Positions 51,801 to 59,566 are shown, counted from the first letter of the stretch. The stretch: 64,000 nt of DNA from Rallus limicola (GCA_022605955.1 JAKCOZ010000041.1:3522501-3586500); one strand, 5' to 3'. Notes: generated from the letters alone by a model not told the origin. Made by a program: numbers and translations.

Positions 51801-52637
51801 CCCCAAATAAGGAAACACACTTGAGGATGTGCTAAGGTAAGGACAGCATCAAACACAGACATCAGGGTTAGCAAAACGAAAACGTCTCTCTAACTCCCCA
51901 AACGTGCTGTAACAGAGGGAGCATTTATTTATACACTGTGAGAGGCTCATGCAAGAGATTCAGATTTTCTGGAATTTGTGATTTATTTTTGAACTGGAGG
52001 CTGGCATATTCTTAAGACTAAAGAAAAAAAAAATAATCTCCAAAGCCCTCAAGCTTTTATTTGATCTGCAGTAATCCTGTTCTTACCGATCACTGTGTTC
52101 AATGAAACTTCAAACATCCCTAAACAAACAAGCAAGCAACACTCCTCCACACCTGAACCAGCAACCTGTCCCTGCTTTTTTAGATCTGATCATAAAACCT
52201 GCTCCAACTGCAATGCATCAGGAGAGAGAGTAGGTAGAGGGCCAGGTATTTTCCTGCGACAGCCTCAGCAAACAGGAGCAGCCAGCCCTGCAGCAACCCT
52301 CCTAAAACTTCTGGAGCAGCACCACAGCAATTCTGTTAGAATTAGGAGGTTTCTCAGCTGAAAGAGCTAAGAGGGACCCCAGATGTATTTTTGCCTCAGA
52401 GGGGTTCCTCAGAGGAAATGTGGGAATGCAGAAAGTAAGAACAAACAGATGATGTAGAAAGAAAGAAAGCACCTCACAAAACACACAGGTAAAACAGATT
52501 GACCATCAGGAAAAACTTCCATAGGAAGAAGCTAGAAGTCTGTAGGACTATCTGTGAAGAGGTAATTTTTGGTGTGAAAAATCTGTCAGAGACACATAAA
52601 TTTGGAACTGGACAAGAAAATGCCCTTGAATTGATGA
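48851..52637. other. Unannotated intergenic DNA
   Basis: No gene is supported. 48851-49110 could contain further decayed CR1 5' sequence, but no diagnostic motif was found. Frames near 49517-49863 overlap on both strands. The stretch ends at the provirus target site. Confidence 0.5.
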
Positions 52638-52642
52638 CTGTA
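52638..52642 (+). repeat. 5' target-site duplication (CTGTA)
   Basis: CTGTA directly precedes the 5' LTR and recurs exactly at 59567-59571 after the 3' LTR. A 5-bp duplication is the size expected for ERV-L integrases. Its perfection shows that both proviral ends come from one insertion and have not been rearranged. Confidence 0.95.
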
Positions 52643-52801
52643 TGTCCTGGTTTCAGTCAGGATAGAGTTAATTTCATTTGTAGCAGCGGATGGAATGCTG
52701 TGTTTGGGAGTTAAAATGAAAACAGTGCTGATAACACCCTGATGTTTTTAGTTGCAGTCAGACAGTCAATGCCAGGACAGGTGACCCAGATATATTCCAT
52801 G

Positions 52802-52855
52802 CCAATTACGTCCTGCCCAGGATAAAGGGGGGCTGATGGGAGGAAGAAGGGGCGG
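52802..52855 (+). promoter_or_regulatory. LTR core promoter (CCAAT, TATA-like, GC box)
   Basis: CCAAT at 52802-52806, GATAAAG at 52821-52827 in the TATA position, and GGGGCGG at 52849-52855. Related avian ERV-L LTRs usually have a better TATA (ATATAAAG), so this one may be weak or rely on the GC box. Assignment is by motif and position only. Confidence 0.55.
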
Positions 52856-52883
52856 TTCCGGGACGCGAGCGGCCGGGACGCGA

Positions 52884-52911
52884 GGGTCTTGGGGGACGGT
52901 CGGGTTCCGGG
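52884..52911 (+). promoter_or_regulatory. Quadruplex-type G-run motif in LTR
   Basis: Four G runs (52884-52886, 52891-52895, 52902-52904, 52909-52911) are separated by loops of 4, 6 and 4 nt, fitting the standard G3+N1-7 rule. It sits just after the inferred transcription start, so it would be in the 5' part of the RNA as well. The same motif is at 59232-59259 in the 3' LTR. Confidence 0.5.
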
Positions 52912-53038
52912 ACGGCTCTGGGTGGTACGGCCTGAGTTGTGTGGTTCGGTGAGAAACTGCATTGTGTATCAATATTTTCATATTCTTTTGCTCTATAGTC
53001 CTGTTAGCATTGTATATATTTTATTTTTCTGTTATCTT

Positions 53039-53044
53039 AGTAAA
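53039..53044 (+). promoter_or_regulatory. Probable LTR poly(A) signal AGTAAA (5' copy)
   Basis: AGTAAA is a known weaker variant of AATAAA. It occupies the place where related avian ERV-L LTRs carry ATTAAA, shortly before the conserved CTTATCCCAACCCACG segment. The functional copy would be the one in the 3' LTR at 59387-59392. Confidence 0.5.
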
Positions 53045-53225
53045 CTATCCTTATCCCAACCCACGGGCCTCTTAGTTTCTTGGTTTTGGAGTTATTTGCC
53101 CCTTCCTTTTCCCTTCCCTTGTTTCCCCCCTCCCCTTTTTCCCTTTTTTCCTGCTCTTTTACTTTAAGGAGCAGGCAGCTGCGTGGATCTCGGCCCAAGC
53201 CGGGGTGAAACCACGACAGTCTTTT

Positions 53226-53243
53226 TGGCGCCCAACGTGGGGC
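53226..53243 (+). other. Primer binding site, tRNA-Lys(1,2) type
   Basis: TGGCGCCCAACGTGGGGC is the 18-nt complement expected for the tRNA-Lys1,2 3' end, the type used by Mason-Pfizer monkey virus and visna virus. It starts 7 nt after the LTR (spacer GTCTTTT) rather than the usual 1-3 nt. ERV-L is named for a leucine primer, so a lysine primer is a lineage-specific feature of this avian element. Confidence 0.88.
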
Positions 53244-53339
53244 CCGAAAGGTTGGGATAACGGTAGATCTGACCCTGACGCGATTGCAATTAAGACAAAG
53301 TTGTGATAAGAACTGTTGTTTAAGCAGTCTCCGATCACG

Positions 53340-55298
53340 ATGCTGTGGTATTTATTCACATGGCTGTGGTCACTGCTGTGGCAGCAAAACTACCGTATGC
53401 TGTATGCAGTCCTGATAGGATTTTCTACCATGTCGAAGCTGCGTCTCCTGTTCTTGTTTATTATGATAACAGTCTATGATTCAGTAATATCGAGGATCGT
53501 GAACTTTTTCTGGTACTTATATGAGATCTTGCTGCCCTGTCCATTCTTTGGACAGGGAGGGTTTAAAAACGGCAGCTGGTATGGTGGGAGTACTGCTTTC
53601 TTTTCCTTTGGGCTAGATACAACAACTCTGCTAGCAGTTTTTAAAAACTTCCAATATCCCTGGGATATTCAAACTAGCATTTTGTTGTTTTTAGCTTTGG
53701 TGCAGATGGTTCAGTTGTTGTCAAATATTAAGCAGAGGTTTATGAATACCACTCCAGAGTTTTCTGCGAGGCCAGATAAACATGAGTGGCAGGGCATGTG
53801 GCAGAGCATGGGCAGGTACCTAGGTACTTTCTCACTTCCAATGGCTTGGAGTTTCACTCCTGAGCAGTTACAGGACCCTGGTAAAGTTACTGCATATCTG
53901 AAAAGGAATTGCTGTAAGTTTACCAGAGAAGCACACCTTACTGCACTGTGCTGGGCCCTGGCCACTATTTACAAAACACTGCTTGATAACAGGCAGTACT
54001 GTCAGCACTGTCAGAGGGAAAGGAATGAAAACAAACCAGCAAAGACTGCAGCTGCGGCAACCCCTATGACTGGCACTGCAGCTACTGTAACTTCTGTGAC
54101 TAGTACTGTGGCTACCGCAACTAGTCCAACCAATGCTGCAGCTGCTGCAACCCCTATGACTGGCACTGCAGCCACTGTAACTTCTGTGACTAGCACTGTG
54201 GCTACTGCCACTAGTCCAACCAATGCTGCAGCTACTGCCACCCCTACAGCAGATACTGCTGATAAAACAAAAAACCAACCCCCGCCAGTGTCTGTTGCTC
54301 CCGTACAAAAGAGGAAACACACAAAGAAATCAGTTCGTGTAGTGAAGGATGATGATGATGAAGCAGGGCCATCTGGAGAATGTCAGGATGGAGCAGGGCC
54401 ATCTCAGGCATCTCAGGATGGAGCAGGGCCAGAGATTGTCACACGATCCCTGACCCTGAGTGAGCTGCGTGAAGTTCGAAAAGATTTCAGCCGCCGCCCA
54501 GGTGAGCACATCATCACCTGGTTGCTCCGATGCTGGGATCTAGGGGCCAGTAGTCTGGAATTAGATGGCAGGGAGGCCAAGCAGTTGGGATCCCTAGCTA
54601 GAGAAGGAGGCATTGACAAGGAAATTGGGAAAAAGCCAGAAATCCTCAGCCTCTGGAGGCGACTACTGTCAAGTGTGGAGGAAAGGTATCCCATAAAGGA
54701 ATATATTACATGTCACTCACCCAAGTGTAACAGCATAGAGGCAGTTATCCAGTACCTGAGAGAATTAGCTGTACGGGAGATCATTTATTATGATCTGGAC
54801 AATACACAGAATCCCTCTGATCCTGATGAAGTTATATGCACCCCAGATATGTGGCGTAAGGTTGTACGAAGTGCACCAGCAGGGCACACCAATTCACTAG
54901 CATCAATAGACTGGGAGGATGCATATCCACCAACTGTAGAACAAGTGTCCTGGCGACTCCGGAAATATGAGGACAATGTTTCCCACTCTATGATCGCAGC
55001 GGTAGAGAAACTGGTCAAACGATTTGACCAACATTGGGGCAATGTTGCAGCTACTAGGAGAAAGCGTCCATCATCCCAGAAGGGAGGATACAGAAGGTAC
55101 ACACCACGAGACACGGTGCGAGGGCAGCTGTGGTCTTACCTGCGTGACCATGGTGAGGACATGAGGAAGTGGCATATGCAGCCCACCTCAGCCCTCCAGG
55201 CACGAGTAGATGAGCTTCGAGGTAAAAGAATCGCACAACGCAATGTTGTCAGGAAGAAGGCTGCACCAGTGAGCAGCCAATACGATCAGCAACAATAG
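53340..55298 (+). CDS. gag: Gag polyprotein (ERV-L type)
   Basis: Structural polyprotein of 652 residues. The ATG at 53340 is chosen because it is the first in frame after the stop at 53307 and has A at -3. Residues 1-130 are strongly hydrophobic with several membrane-segment-like stretches (about 1-18, 20-31, 34-65, 113-128). The second residue is Leu, so there is no myristoylation signal, unlike most retroviral matrix domains. A CxxC pair (C221, C224) precedes a low-complexity region with a 30-residue Ala/Thr/Val unit repeated twice (241-300), a basic patch (323-335), an acidic DDDDE and GAGPS repeats. From about 370 to 562 lies a capsid-like segment (LSELREVRKDFSRRPGEHII, TWLLRCWDLGA) of the Fv1/MuERV-L type. 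The C-terminus is Arg-rich. There is no CCHC zinc knuckle. It ends in TAG, in frame with pol. The N-terminal domain's role is unknown. Confidence 0.92.
   Translation: MLWYLFTWLWSLLWQQNYRMLYAVLIGFSTMSKLRLLFLFIMITVYDSVISRIVNFFWYLYEILLPCPFFGQGGFKNGSWYGGSTAFFSFGLDTTTLLAVFKNFQYPWDIQTSILLFLALVQMVQLLSNIKQRFMNTTPEFSARPDKHEWQGMWQSMGRYLGTFSLPMAWSFTPEQLQDPGKVTAYLKRNCCKFTREAHLTALCWALATIYKTLLDNRQYCQHCQRERNENKPAKTAAAATPMTGTAATVTSVTSTVATATSPTNAAAAATPMTGTAATVTSVTSTVATATSPTNAAATATPTADTADKTKNQPPPVSVAPVQKRKHTKKSVRVVKDDDDEAGPSGECQDGAGPSQASQDGAGPEIVTRSLTLSELREVRKDFSRRPGEHIITWLLRCWDLGASSLELDGREAKQLGSLAREGGIDKEIGKKPEILSLWRRLLSSVEERYPIKEYITCHSPKCNSIEAVIQYLRELAVREIIYYDLDNTQNPSDPDEVICTPDMWRKVVRSAPAGHTNSLASIDWEDAYPPTVEQVSWRLRKYEDNVSHSMIAAVEKLVKRFDQHWGNVAATRRKRPSSQKGGYRRYTPRDTVRGQLWSYLRDHGEDMRKWHMQPTSALQARVDELRGKRIAQRNVVRKKAAPVSSQYDQQQ
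54060..54239 (+). repeat. 90-bp tandem duplication inside gag
   Basis: Two in-frame 90-bp units (54060-54149 and 54150-54239) encode a 30-residue Thr/Ala/Val/Ser-rich segment that includes TPMTGTAATVTSVTSTVATA. The protein copies differ at only one residue, while the DNA copies show several silent changes. This suggests a duplication older than the insertion that has been kept in frame in active ancestors. Confidence 0.93.
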
Positions 55299-55330
55299 AG
55301 GGGCCCTGCCTCCAGCCAGGTGGAGGAGAG
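55296..55330 (+). promoter_or_regulatory. Gag-Pol amber codon with downstream hairpin (candidate readthrough site)
   Basis: TAG at 55296-55298 separates gag and pol, which share one frame with no other stop between them. After a 10-nt spacer, CCTCC (55309-55313) can pair with GGAGG (55322-55326) across an 8-nt loop. In gammaretroviruses a UAG followed by a short spacer and a structured RNA directs 5-10% readthrough. The structure here is small, and a pseudoknot was not established. Alternatives are a spliced pol message or a single inactivating mutation. Confidence 0.55.
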
Positions 55331-58300
55331 GGATAACCGTGTTTATTGGACTGTGTGGATCAGATGGCCTGGCATGTCAGACCCACAAGAGTACAAGGCT
55401 CTGGTGGATACTGGTGCCCAGTGTACGATAATGCCATCGAATCATGTAGGGACAAAACCTGTCAGCATTTCTGGAGTGACAGGTGGATCCCAACAATTGA
55501 CTGTGTTAGAGGCTGAAGTGAGCTTAACTGGGAAGGACTGGGAGAAACACCCAATTGTGACTGGCCCAGAAGCTCCATGCATTTTAGGTATAGATTACCT
55601 CCGTAGAGGTTATTTTAAGGACCCAAAAGGGTACCGGTGGGCTTTTGGAATAGCTGCTTTGGAGACAGAAGGCACTGAGCAATTGCGTGCCTTGCCTGGA
55701 CTCTCTGATGATCCTTCTGTTGTGGGGTTATTGAAGGTTGAAGAACAGCAGGTGCCAATTGCTACAACGACGGTGCACAGGAGACAATACCGTACTAACA
55801 GGGATTCCCTGATCCCCATCCATAAGCTGATTCGTCAACTAGAGAATCAAGGGGTGATCAGCCGAACCCGCTCACCCTTTAACAGTCCCATATGGCCAGT
55901 GCGGAAGTCCGATGGAGAGTGGAGGCTGACAGTGGATTATCGTGGCCTAAACGAAGTCACTCCAGGTATGAGTGCTGCTGTACCAGACATGCTGGAACTG
56001 CAGTATGAATTGGAGTCAAAGGCAGCCAAGTGGTATGCCACAATTGACATTGCAAATGCTTTCTTCTCAATACCACTGGCGCCAGAGTGCAGGCCACAAT
56101 TTGCTTTCACTTGGAGGGGCATCCAATACACGTGGAATCGTCTGCCCCAGGGGTGGAAACACAGCCCCACCATTTGCCATGGACTAATTCAGACCACACT
56201 GGAAAAGGGTAAAGCCCCAGAGCACCTGCAGTATATTGATGACATCATTGTATGGGGCAATACAGCAGAGGAAGTATTTGAGAAAGGAAAAAGGATAATT
56301 CAAATCCTTTTGGAAGCTGGTTTTGCTATAAAGCAAAGTAAAGTCAAGGGGCCTACCCGAGAAATCCAGTTTTTAGGAATAAAATGGCAGGATGGGCGTC
56401 GTCAGATCCCAATGGACATTATCAATAAAATAGCAGCTATGTCTCCACCAAGCAACAAAAAGGAAACACAAGCTTTCTTAGGTGTTATAGGTTTTTGGCG
56501 AATGCATGTCCCAAACTACAGTCTCATTGTGAGCCCACTCTACCACGTAACTCGGAAGAAGAATGATTTCCAATGGGGCCCTGAGCAGCAGCAAGCCTTT
56601 GAACAGATCAAACGCGAGATAGTCCACGCAGTAGCCCTTGGGCCTGTCCGGACAGGGACAGATGTTAAAAATGTGCTTTACACTGCAGCCGGGGAGAATG
56701 GCCCTACCTGGAGTCTCTGGCAGAAAGCACAAGGGGAGACTAGAGGTCGACCACTGGGGTTTTGGAGTCGGGCCTACAAAGGATCTGAGGCCAATTATAC
56801 TCCAACAGAAAAGGAAATACTGGCCGCCTATGAAGGGGTTCGAGCCGCTTCAGAAGTGATTGGAACTGAAGCTCAACTCCTCCTGGCACCCCGACTGCCG
56901 GTGCTGGGCTGGATGTTCAAAGGGAAGGTCCCTTCTACACACCATGCCACTGATGCTACGTGGAGCAAGTGGGTTGCACTAATTACTCAGCGGGCTCGAA
57001 TAGGAAACCCTAATCGCCCAGGAATCGTGGAAGTGATCACAGACTGGCCAGAAGGCAAAGATTTTGGGATGTCACCAGAGGACGAGGAGGTGACACGTGC
57101 TGAAGAAGCCCCACCTTACAACAAACTGCCAGAGAATGAGAAGCGATATGCCCTGTTCACCGATGGCTCCTGTCGCCTTGTGGGAAGGCAGCGAAGATGG
57201 AAAGCTGCTGTATGGAGTCCTACCAGACAAGTAGCAGAAGCCACTGAAGGAAAAGGTGAATCAAGCCAATTTGCTGAGGTGAAGGCCATCCAGTTGGCCT
57301 TGGACATTGCTGAGAGAGAAAAGTGGCCAATGCTCTATCTTTATACTGACTCATGGATGGTAGCTAATGCCCTGTGGGGTTGGTTGCAACAGTGGAAAAA
57401 GAACAACTGGCAGCGTAGAGGCAAACCCATATGGGCTGCTGACTTATGGCAAGACATTGCTACCCGATTAGAGAGGCTTGTTGTAAAGGTACGTCATGTT
57501 GATGCCCATGTACCTAAGAGTCGAGCCATGGAGGAACATCAAAACAACCATCAGGTAGATAAGGCTGCTAGGATTGAAGTGGCTCAGGTAGATCTAGACT
57601 GGCAACATAAAGGTGAATTATTCATAGCTCGATGGGCTCATGATTCCTCAGGTCATCAAGGGAGAGATGCAACATATAGATGGGCTCGAGATCGAGGGGT
57701 GGACTTAACCATGGATGCTATTGCACAAGTTATCCATGAATGTGAGACGTGTGCCGCAATTAAGCAGGCGAAGCGGTTGAAGCCGCTTTGGTATGGGGGA
57801 CGGTGGATGAAATATAAATATGGGGAGGCCTGGCAGATTGATTACATCACCCTCCCACAAACCCGCCATGGCAAACGCTATGTGCTTACAATGGTGGAGG
57901 CTACCACTGGCTGGCTAGAAACATATCCGGTACCCCATGCTACTGCCCGGAATACAATCCTGGGCCTTGAAAGGCAAGTCCTATGGCGACACGGCACCCC
58001 AGAAAGAATCGAGTCAGACAACGGGACTCATTTCCGAAATGCTCTCATAGACACCTGGGCCAAAGAGCATGGCATTGAATGGGTGTACCACATTCCTTAT
58101 CATGCACCAGCCTCTGGGAAAATTGAACGATATAATGGACTCTTAAAGACCACCCTGAAAGCAATGGGTGGTGGAACATTCAAACATTGGGATACAAATT
58201 TGGCAAAAGCCACGTGGTTAGTTAACTCTAGGGGTTCTACCAATCGGGCTGGCCCTGCCCAGTCAAAATTTCCACGCACTGTAGAAGGAGACAGAGTCCC

Positions 58301-58493
58301 AGTGGTGCACATGAAAAGCATATTAGGGAAGACAGTTTGGGTCATCCCTGCTTCAGGTAAAGGTAAACCTATGTCGGGAATTGTTTTTGCTCAAGGACCT
58401 GGTTCTACTTGGTGGGTAATGCAGAAGGATGGAGAAACTCGATGTGTACCTCAAAGGGATTTGATTTTAGGTGAGAATAGCCAATGTAATTAG
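55299..58493 (+). CDS. pol: Pro-Pol polyprotein: protease, reverse transcriptase, RNase H, integrase
   Basis: An open frame of 1064 codons directly after the gag amber, with no convincing ATG near its start, so it should be made as Gag-Pol. Residues below count from the codon at 55320. Aspartic protease: LVDTGAQ (D30) and ILGIDYL (88-94). Reverse transcriptase: WRLTVDYRGLN, motif A TIDIANAFF (D243), LPQGWKHSPTICHG and YIDD (305-308). RNase H: FTDGS (D615), E653, YTDS (D677) and D747. Integrase: zinc site H774, H779, C808, C811, and catalytic D841, D900 and E936, with exactly 35 residues between the last two. A C-terminal segment ends at NSQCN. All catalytic residues are present and no frameshift is seen. 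A dUTPase is not found. Length is normal for ERV-L pol without dUTPase. Confidence 0.95.
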   Translation, partial: RGPASSQVEERDNRVYWTVWIRWPGMSDPQEYKALVDTGAQCTIMPSNHVGTKPVSISGVTGGSQQLTVLEAEVSLTGKDWEKHPIVTGPEAPCILGIDYLRRGYFKDPKGYRWAFGIAALETEGTEQLRALPGLSDDPSVVGLLKVEEQQVPIATTTVHRRQYRTNRDSLIPIHKLIRQLENQGVISRTRSPFNSPIWPVRKSDGEWRLTVDYRGLNEVTPGMSAAVPDMLELQYELESKAAKWYATIDIANAFFSIPLAPECRPQFAFTWRGIQYTWNRLPQGWKHSPTICHGLIQTTLEKGKAPEHLQYIDDIIVWGNTAEEVFEKGKRIIQILLEAGFAIKQSKVKGPTREIQFLGIKWQDGRRQIPMDIINKIAAMSPPSNKKETQAFLGVIGFWRMHVPNYSLIVSPLYHVTRKKNDFQWGPEQQQAFEQIKREIVHAVALGPVRTGTDVKNVLYTAAGENGPTWSLWQKAQGETRGRPLGFWSRAYKGSEANYTPTEKEILAAYEGVRAASEVIGTEAQLLLAPRLPVLGWMFKGKVPSTHHATDATWSKWVALITQRARIGNPNRPGIVEVITDWPEGKDFGMSPEDEEVTRAEEAPPYNKLPENEKRYALFTDGSCRLVGRQRRWKAAVWSPTRQVAEATEGKGESSQFAEVKAIQLALDIAEREKWPMLYLYTDSWMVANALWGWLQQWKKNNWQRRGKPIWAADLWQDIATRLERLVVKVRHVDAHVPKSRAMEEHQNNHQVDKAARIEVAQVDLDWQHKGELFIARWAHDSSGHQGRDATYRWARDRGVDLTMDAIAQVIHECETCAAIKQAKRLKPLWYGGRWMKYKYGEAWQIDYITLPQTRHGKRYVLTMVEATTGWLETYPVPHATARNTILGLERQVLWRHGTPERIESDNGTHFRNALIDTWAKEHGIEWVYHIPYHAPASGKIERYNGLLKTTLKAMGGGTFKHWDTNLAKATWLVNSRGSTNRAGPAQSKFPRTVEGDRVPVVHMKSILGKTVWVIPASGKGKPMSGIVFAQGPGSTWWVMQKDGETRCVPQRDLILGENSQCN

Positions 58494-58977
58494 TAAGGTA
58501 GAAATTGTATTATAATAAGTGCTAAATAACCCATTACAGTATATACATTATTACTTTAATTTCTGTATATATAATTGTTGTTGTGTGTTGTACCAATGGA
58601 GTTACAGCCGGAAACATACACGTCAATGAAGGAAGACTGCCACGATGATGGGATCAAGACCTACCATCACAAGAACTTTTTCCTCTTCCCCTTTGAAAAT
58701 GAACACTTTTGATTCACAGACCATGACCATGGACCATGTCAGATGCATTGGTCGAGAGCCCGAGATGCAGTATGCAACGATCCAATGGTGCATACTGACA
58801 CCATGAGAGACTGTTACAACGAATGAAGCCTGAAAGTCATGGACTAAATCATTTACTCAACAAAACTCAGAAGAATGGTCCATAGACTAAGGGAATAATA
58901 CAGATATGTGTGTCTGAAACATTGGTTGTACCCAAAAGAAATGGTTGGATCTGGTCATGACGTAAATGGTATGGAAT
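58494..58977 (+). other. Post-pol region without env
   Basis: About 485 nt between the pol stop and the polypurine tract. No envelope, transmembrane or dUTPase coding is seen. The only notable frame is a 38-codon ORF (58596-58712), listed separately. A second, 27-codon frame starts at 58723. This segment may carry RNA signals, but none could be identified. Confidence 0.8.
58596..58712 (+). CDS. 38-codon ORF of unknown function after pol
   Basis: The ATG lies in a strong Kozak context (ACCAATGG) 103 nt after the pol stop and runs 38 codons to TGA. The product would be hydrophilic, rich in Glu, His and Lys, with a Phe-rich end (NFFLFPFENEHF), no signal peptide and no recognised domain. It sits where accessory or env genes lie in other retroviruses, but a frame this short can arise by chance in ~500 nt. 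Not recognised; low confidence that it is translated. Confidence 0.2.
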   Translation: MELQPETYTSMKEDCHDDGIKTYHHKNFFLFPFENEHF

Positions 58978-58990
58978 AAGGGGTGGATAA
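58978..58990 (+). other. Polypurine tract and junction
   Basis: AAGGGGTGGA (58978-58987) followed by TAA immediately upstream of the 3' LTR. The G-run resembles the AGGGGTGGA seen before ERV-L/MaLR LTRs and would prime plus-strand DNA synthesis. It is interrupted by a T. Confidence 0.75.
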
Positions 58991-59566
58991 TGTCCTGGTT
59001 TCAGTCAGGATAGAGTTAATTTCATTTGTAGCAGCGGATGGAATGCTGTGTTTGGGAGTTAAAATGAAAACAGTGCTGATAACACCCTGATGTTTTTAGT
59101 TGCAGTCAGACAGTCAATGCCAGGACAGGTGACCCAGATATATTCCATGCCAATTACGTCCTGCCCAGGATAAAGGGGGGCTGATGGGAGGAAGAAGGGG
59201 CGGTTCCGGGACGCGAGCGGCCGGGACGCGAGGGTCTTGGGGGACGGTCGGGTTCCGGGACGGCTCTGGGTGGTACGGCCTGAGTTGTGTGGTTCGGTGA
59301 GAAACTGCATTGTGTATCAATATTTTCATATTCTTTTGCTCTATAGTCCTGTTAGCATTGTATATATTTTATTTTTCTGTTATCTTAGTAAACTATCCTT
59401 ATCCCAACCCACGGGCCTCTTAGTTTCTTGGTTTTGGAGTTATTTGCCCCTTCCTTTTCCCTTCCCTTGTTTCCCCCCTCCCCTTTTTCCCTTTTTTCCT
59501 GCTCTTTTACTTTAAGGAGCAGGCAGCTGCGTGGATCTCGGCCCAAGCCGGGGTGAAACCACGACA
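58991..59566 (+). repeat. 3' LTR (576 bp)
   Basis: A base-for-base copy of the 5' LTR at an offset of 6348. It carries the same TATA-like element (59169-59175), G-run motif (59232-59259) and AGTAAA (59387-59392), which here would be the active poly(A) signal. Reading frames inside it recur exactly in the 5' LTR and are not genes. Confidence 0.97.

Larger units (their letters stand above)
52643..53218 (+). repeat. 5' LTR (576 bp)
   Basis: It begins TGTCCTGG and ends ACGACA, with a 4-bp terminal inversion TGTC/GACA. U3 has a CCAAT box (52802-52806), a CRE-half-like TTACGTCC, and a degenerate TATA element GATAAAG (52821-52827) followed by a GC box GGGGCGG (52849-52855). The transcription start is therefore expected near 52850. 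Downstream is a CpG-rich block with CCGGGACGCGAG repeated at 52858 and 52873, and a G-run pattern (52884-52911). The likely poly(A) signal is the non-canonical AGTAAA at 53039-53044. A long CT-rich tract occupies 53100-53160 in U5. It is identical to the 3' LTR by direct reading. Confidence 0.97.
52643..59566 (+). mobile_element. Complete ERV-L-class endogenous retrovirus
   Basis: A 6924-bp provirus with this layout: LTR, tRNA-Lys-type primer site, gag, amber codon, pro-pol, non-coding tail, polypurine tract, LTR. Class III (ERV-L, spuma-related) is assigned from several features. Protease, RT, RNase H and integrase lie in one frame, with RT blocks such as YIDDIIVWG and WKHSPTICHG. The capsid is Fv1/MuERV-L-like, the polypurine core is AGGGGTGGA, the target duplication is 5 bp and env is absent. 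Both large reading frames are open apart from the amber between them, and the two 576-bp LTRs read as identical. The insertion is therefore recent and may be polymorphic. Whether it is expressed or able to move cannot be seen. Known mammalian ERV-L elements carry a dUTPase after integrase; none is recognisable here. Confidence 0.96.

Noticed and set aside
52889..53167. 92-codon frame in the 5' LTR, recurring at 59237-59515
   Set aside because: It begins at TTG, lies in regulatory LTR sequence, and recurs only because the LTRs are identical.
53316..53339. Longer gag start at 53316
   Set aside because: The codon there is TTG, not ATG. The first in-frame ATG is at 53340 with A at -3.
54000..54020. 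Zinc knuckle in Gag (QYCQHC)
   Set aside because: Only a CxxC pair; the spacing of later His and Cys does not fit CCHC.
53868..54322. Reverse-strand frames of 103 and 150 codons inside gag
   Set aside because: They mirror the Ala/Thr-rich 90-bp duplication; the opposite strand is the real coding strand.
55320..55322. Independent pol start at 55320
   Set aside because: The codon is GTG, an unlikely eukaryotic initiator. The frame is open back to the gag amber at 55296, so readthrough is the better model.
58494..58990. Possible env or dUTPase remnant
   Set aside because: No signal peptide, transmembrane segment, cysteine motif or dUTPase motif is present in any frame.
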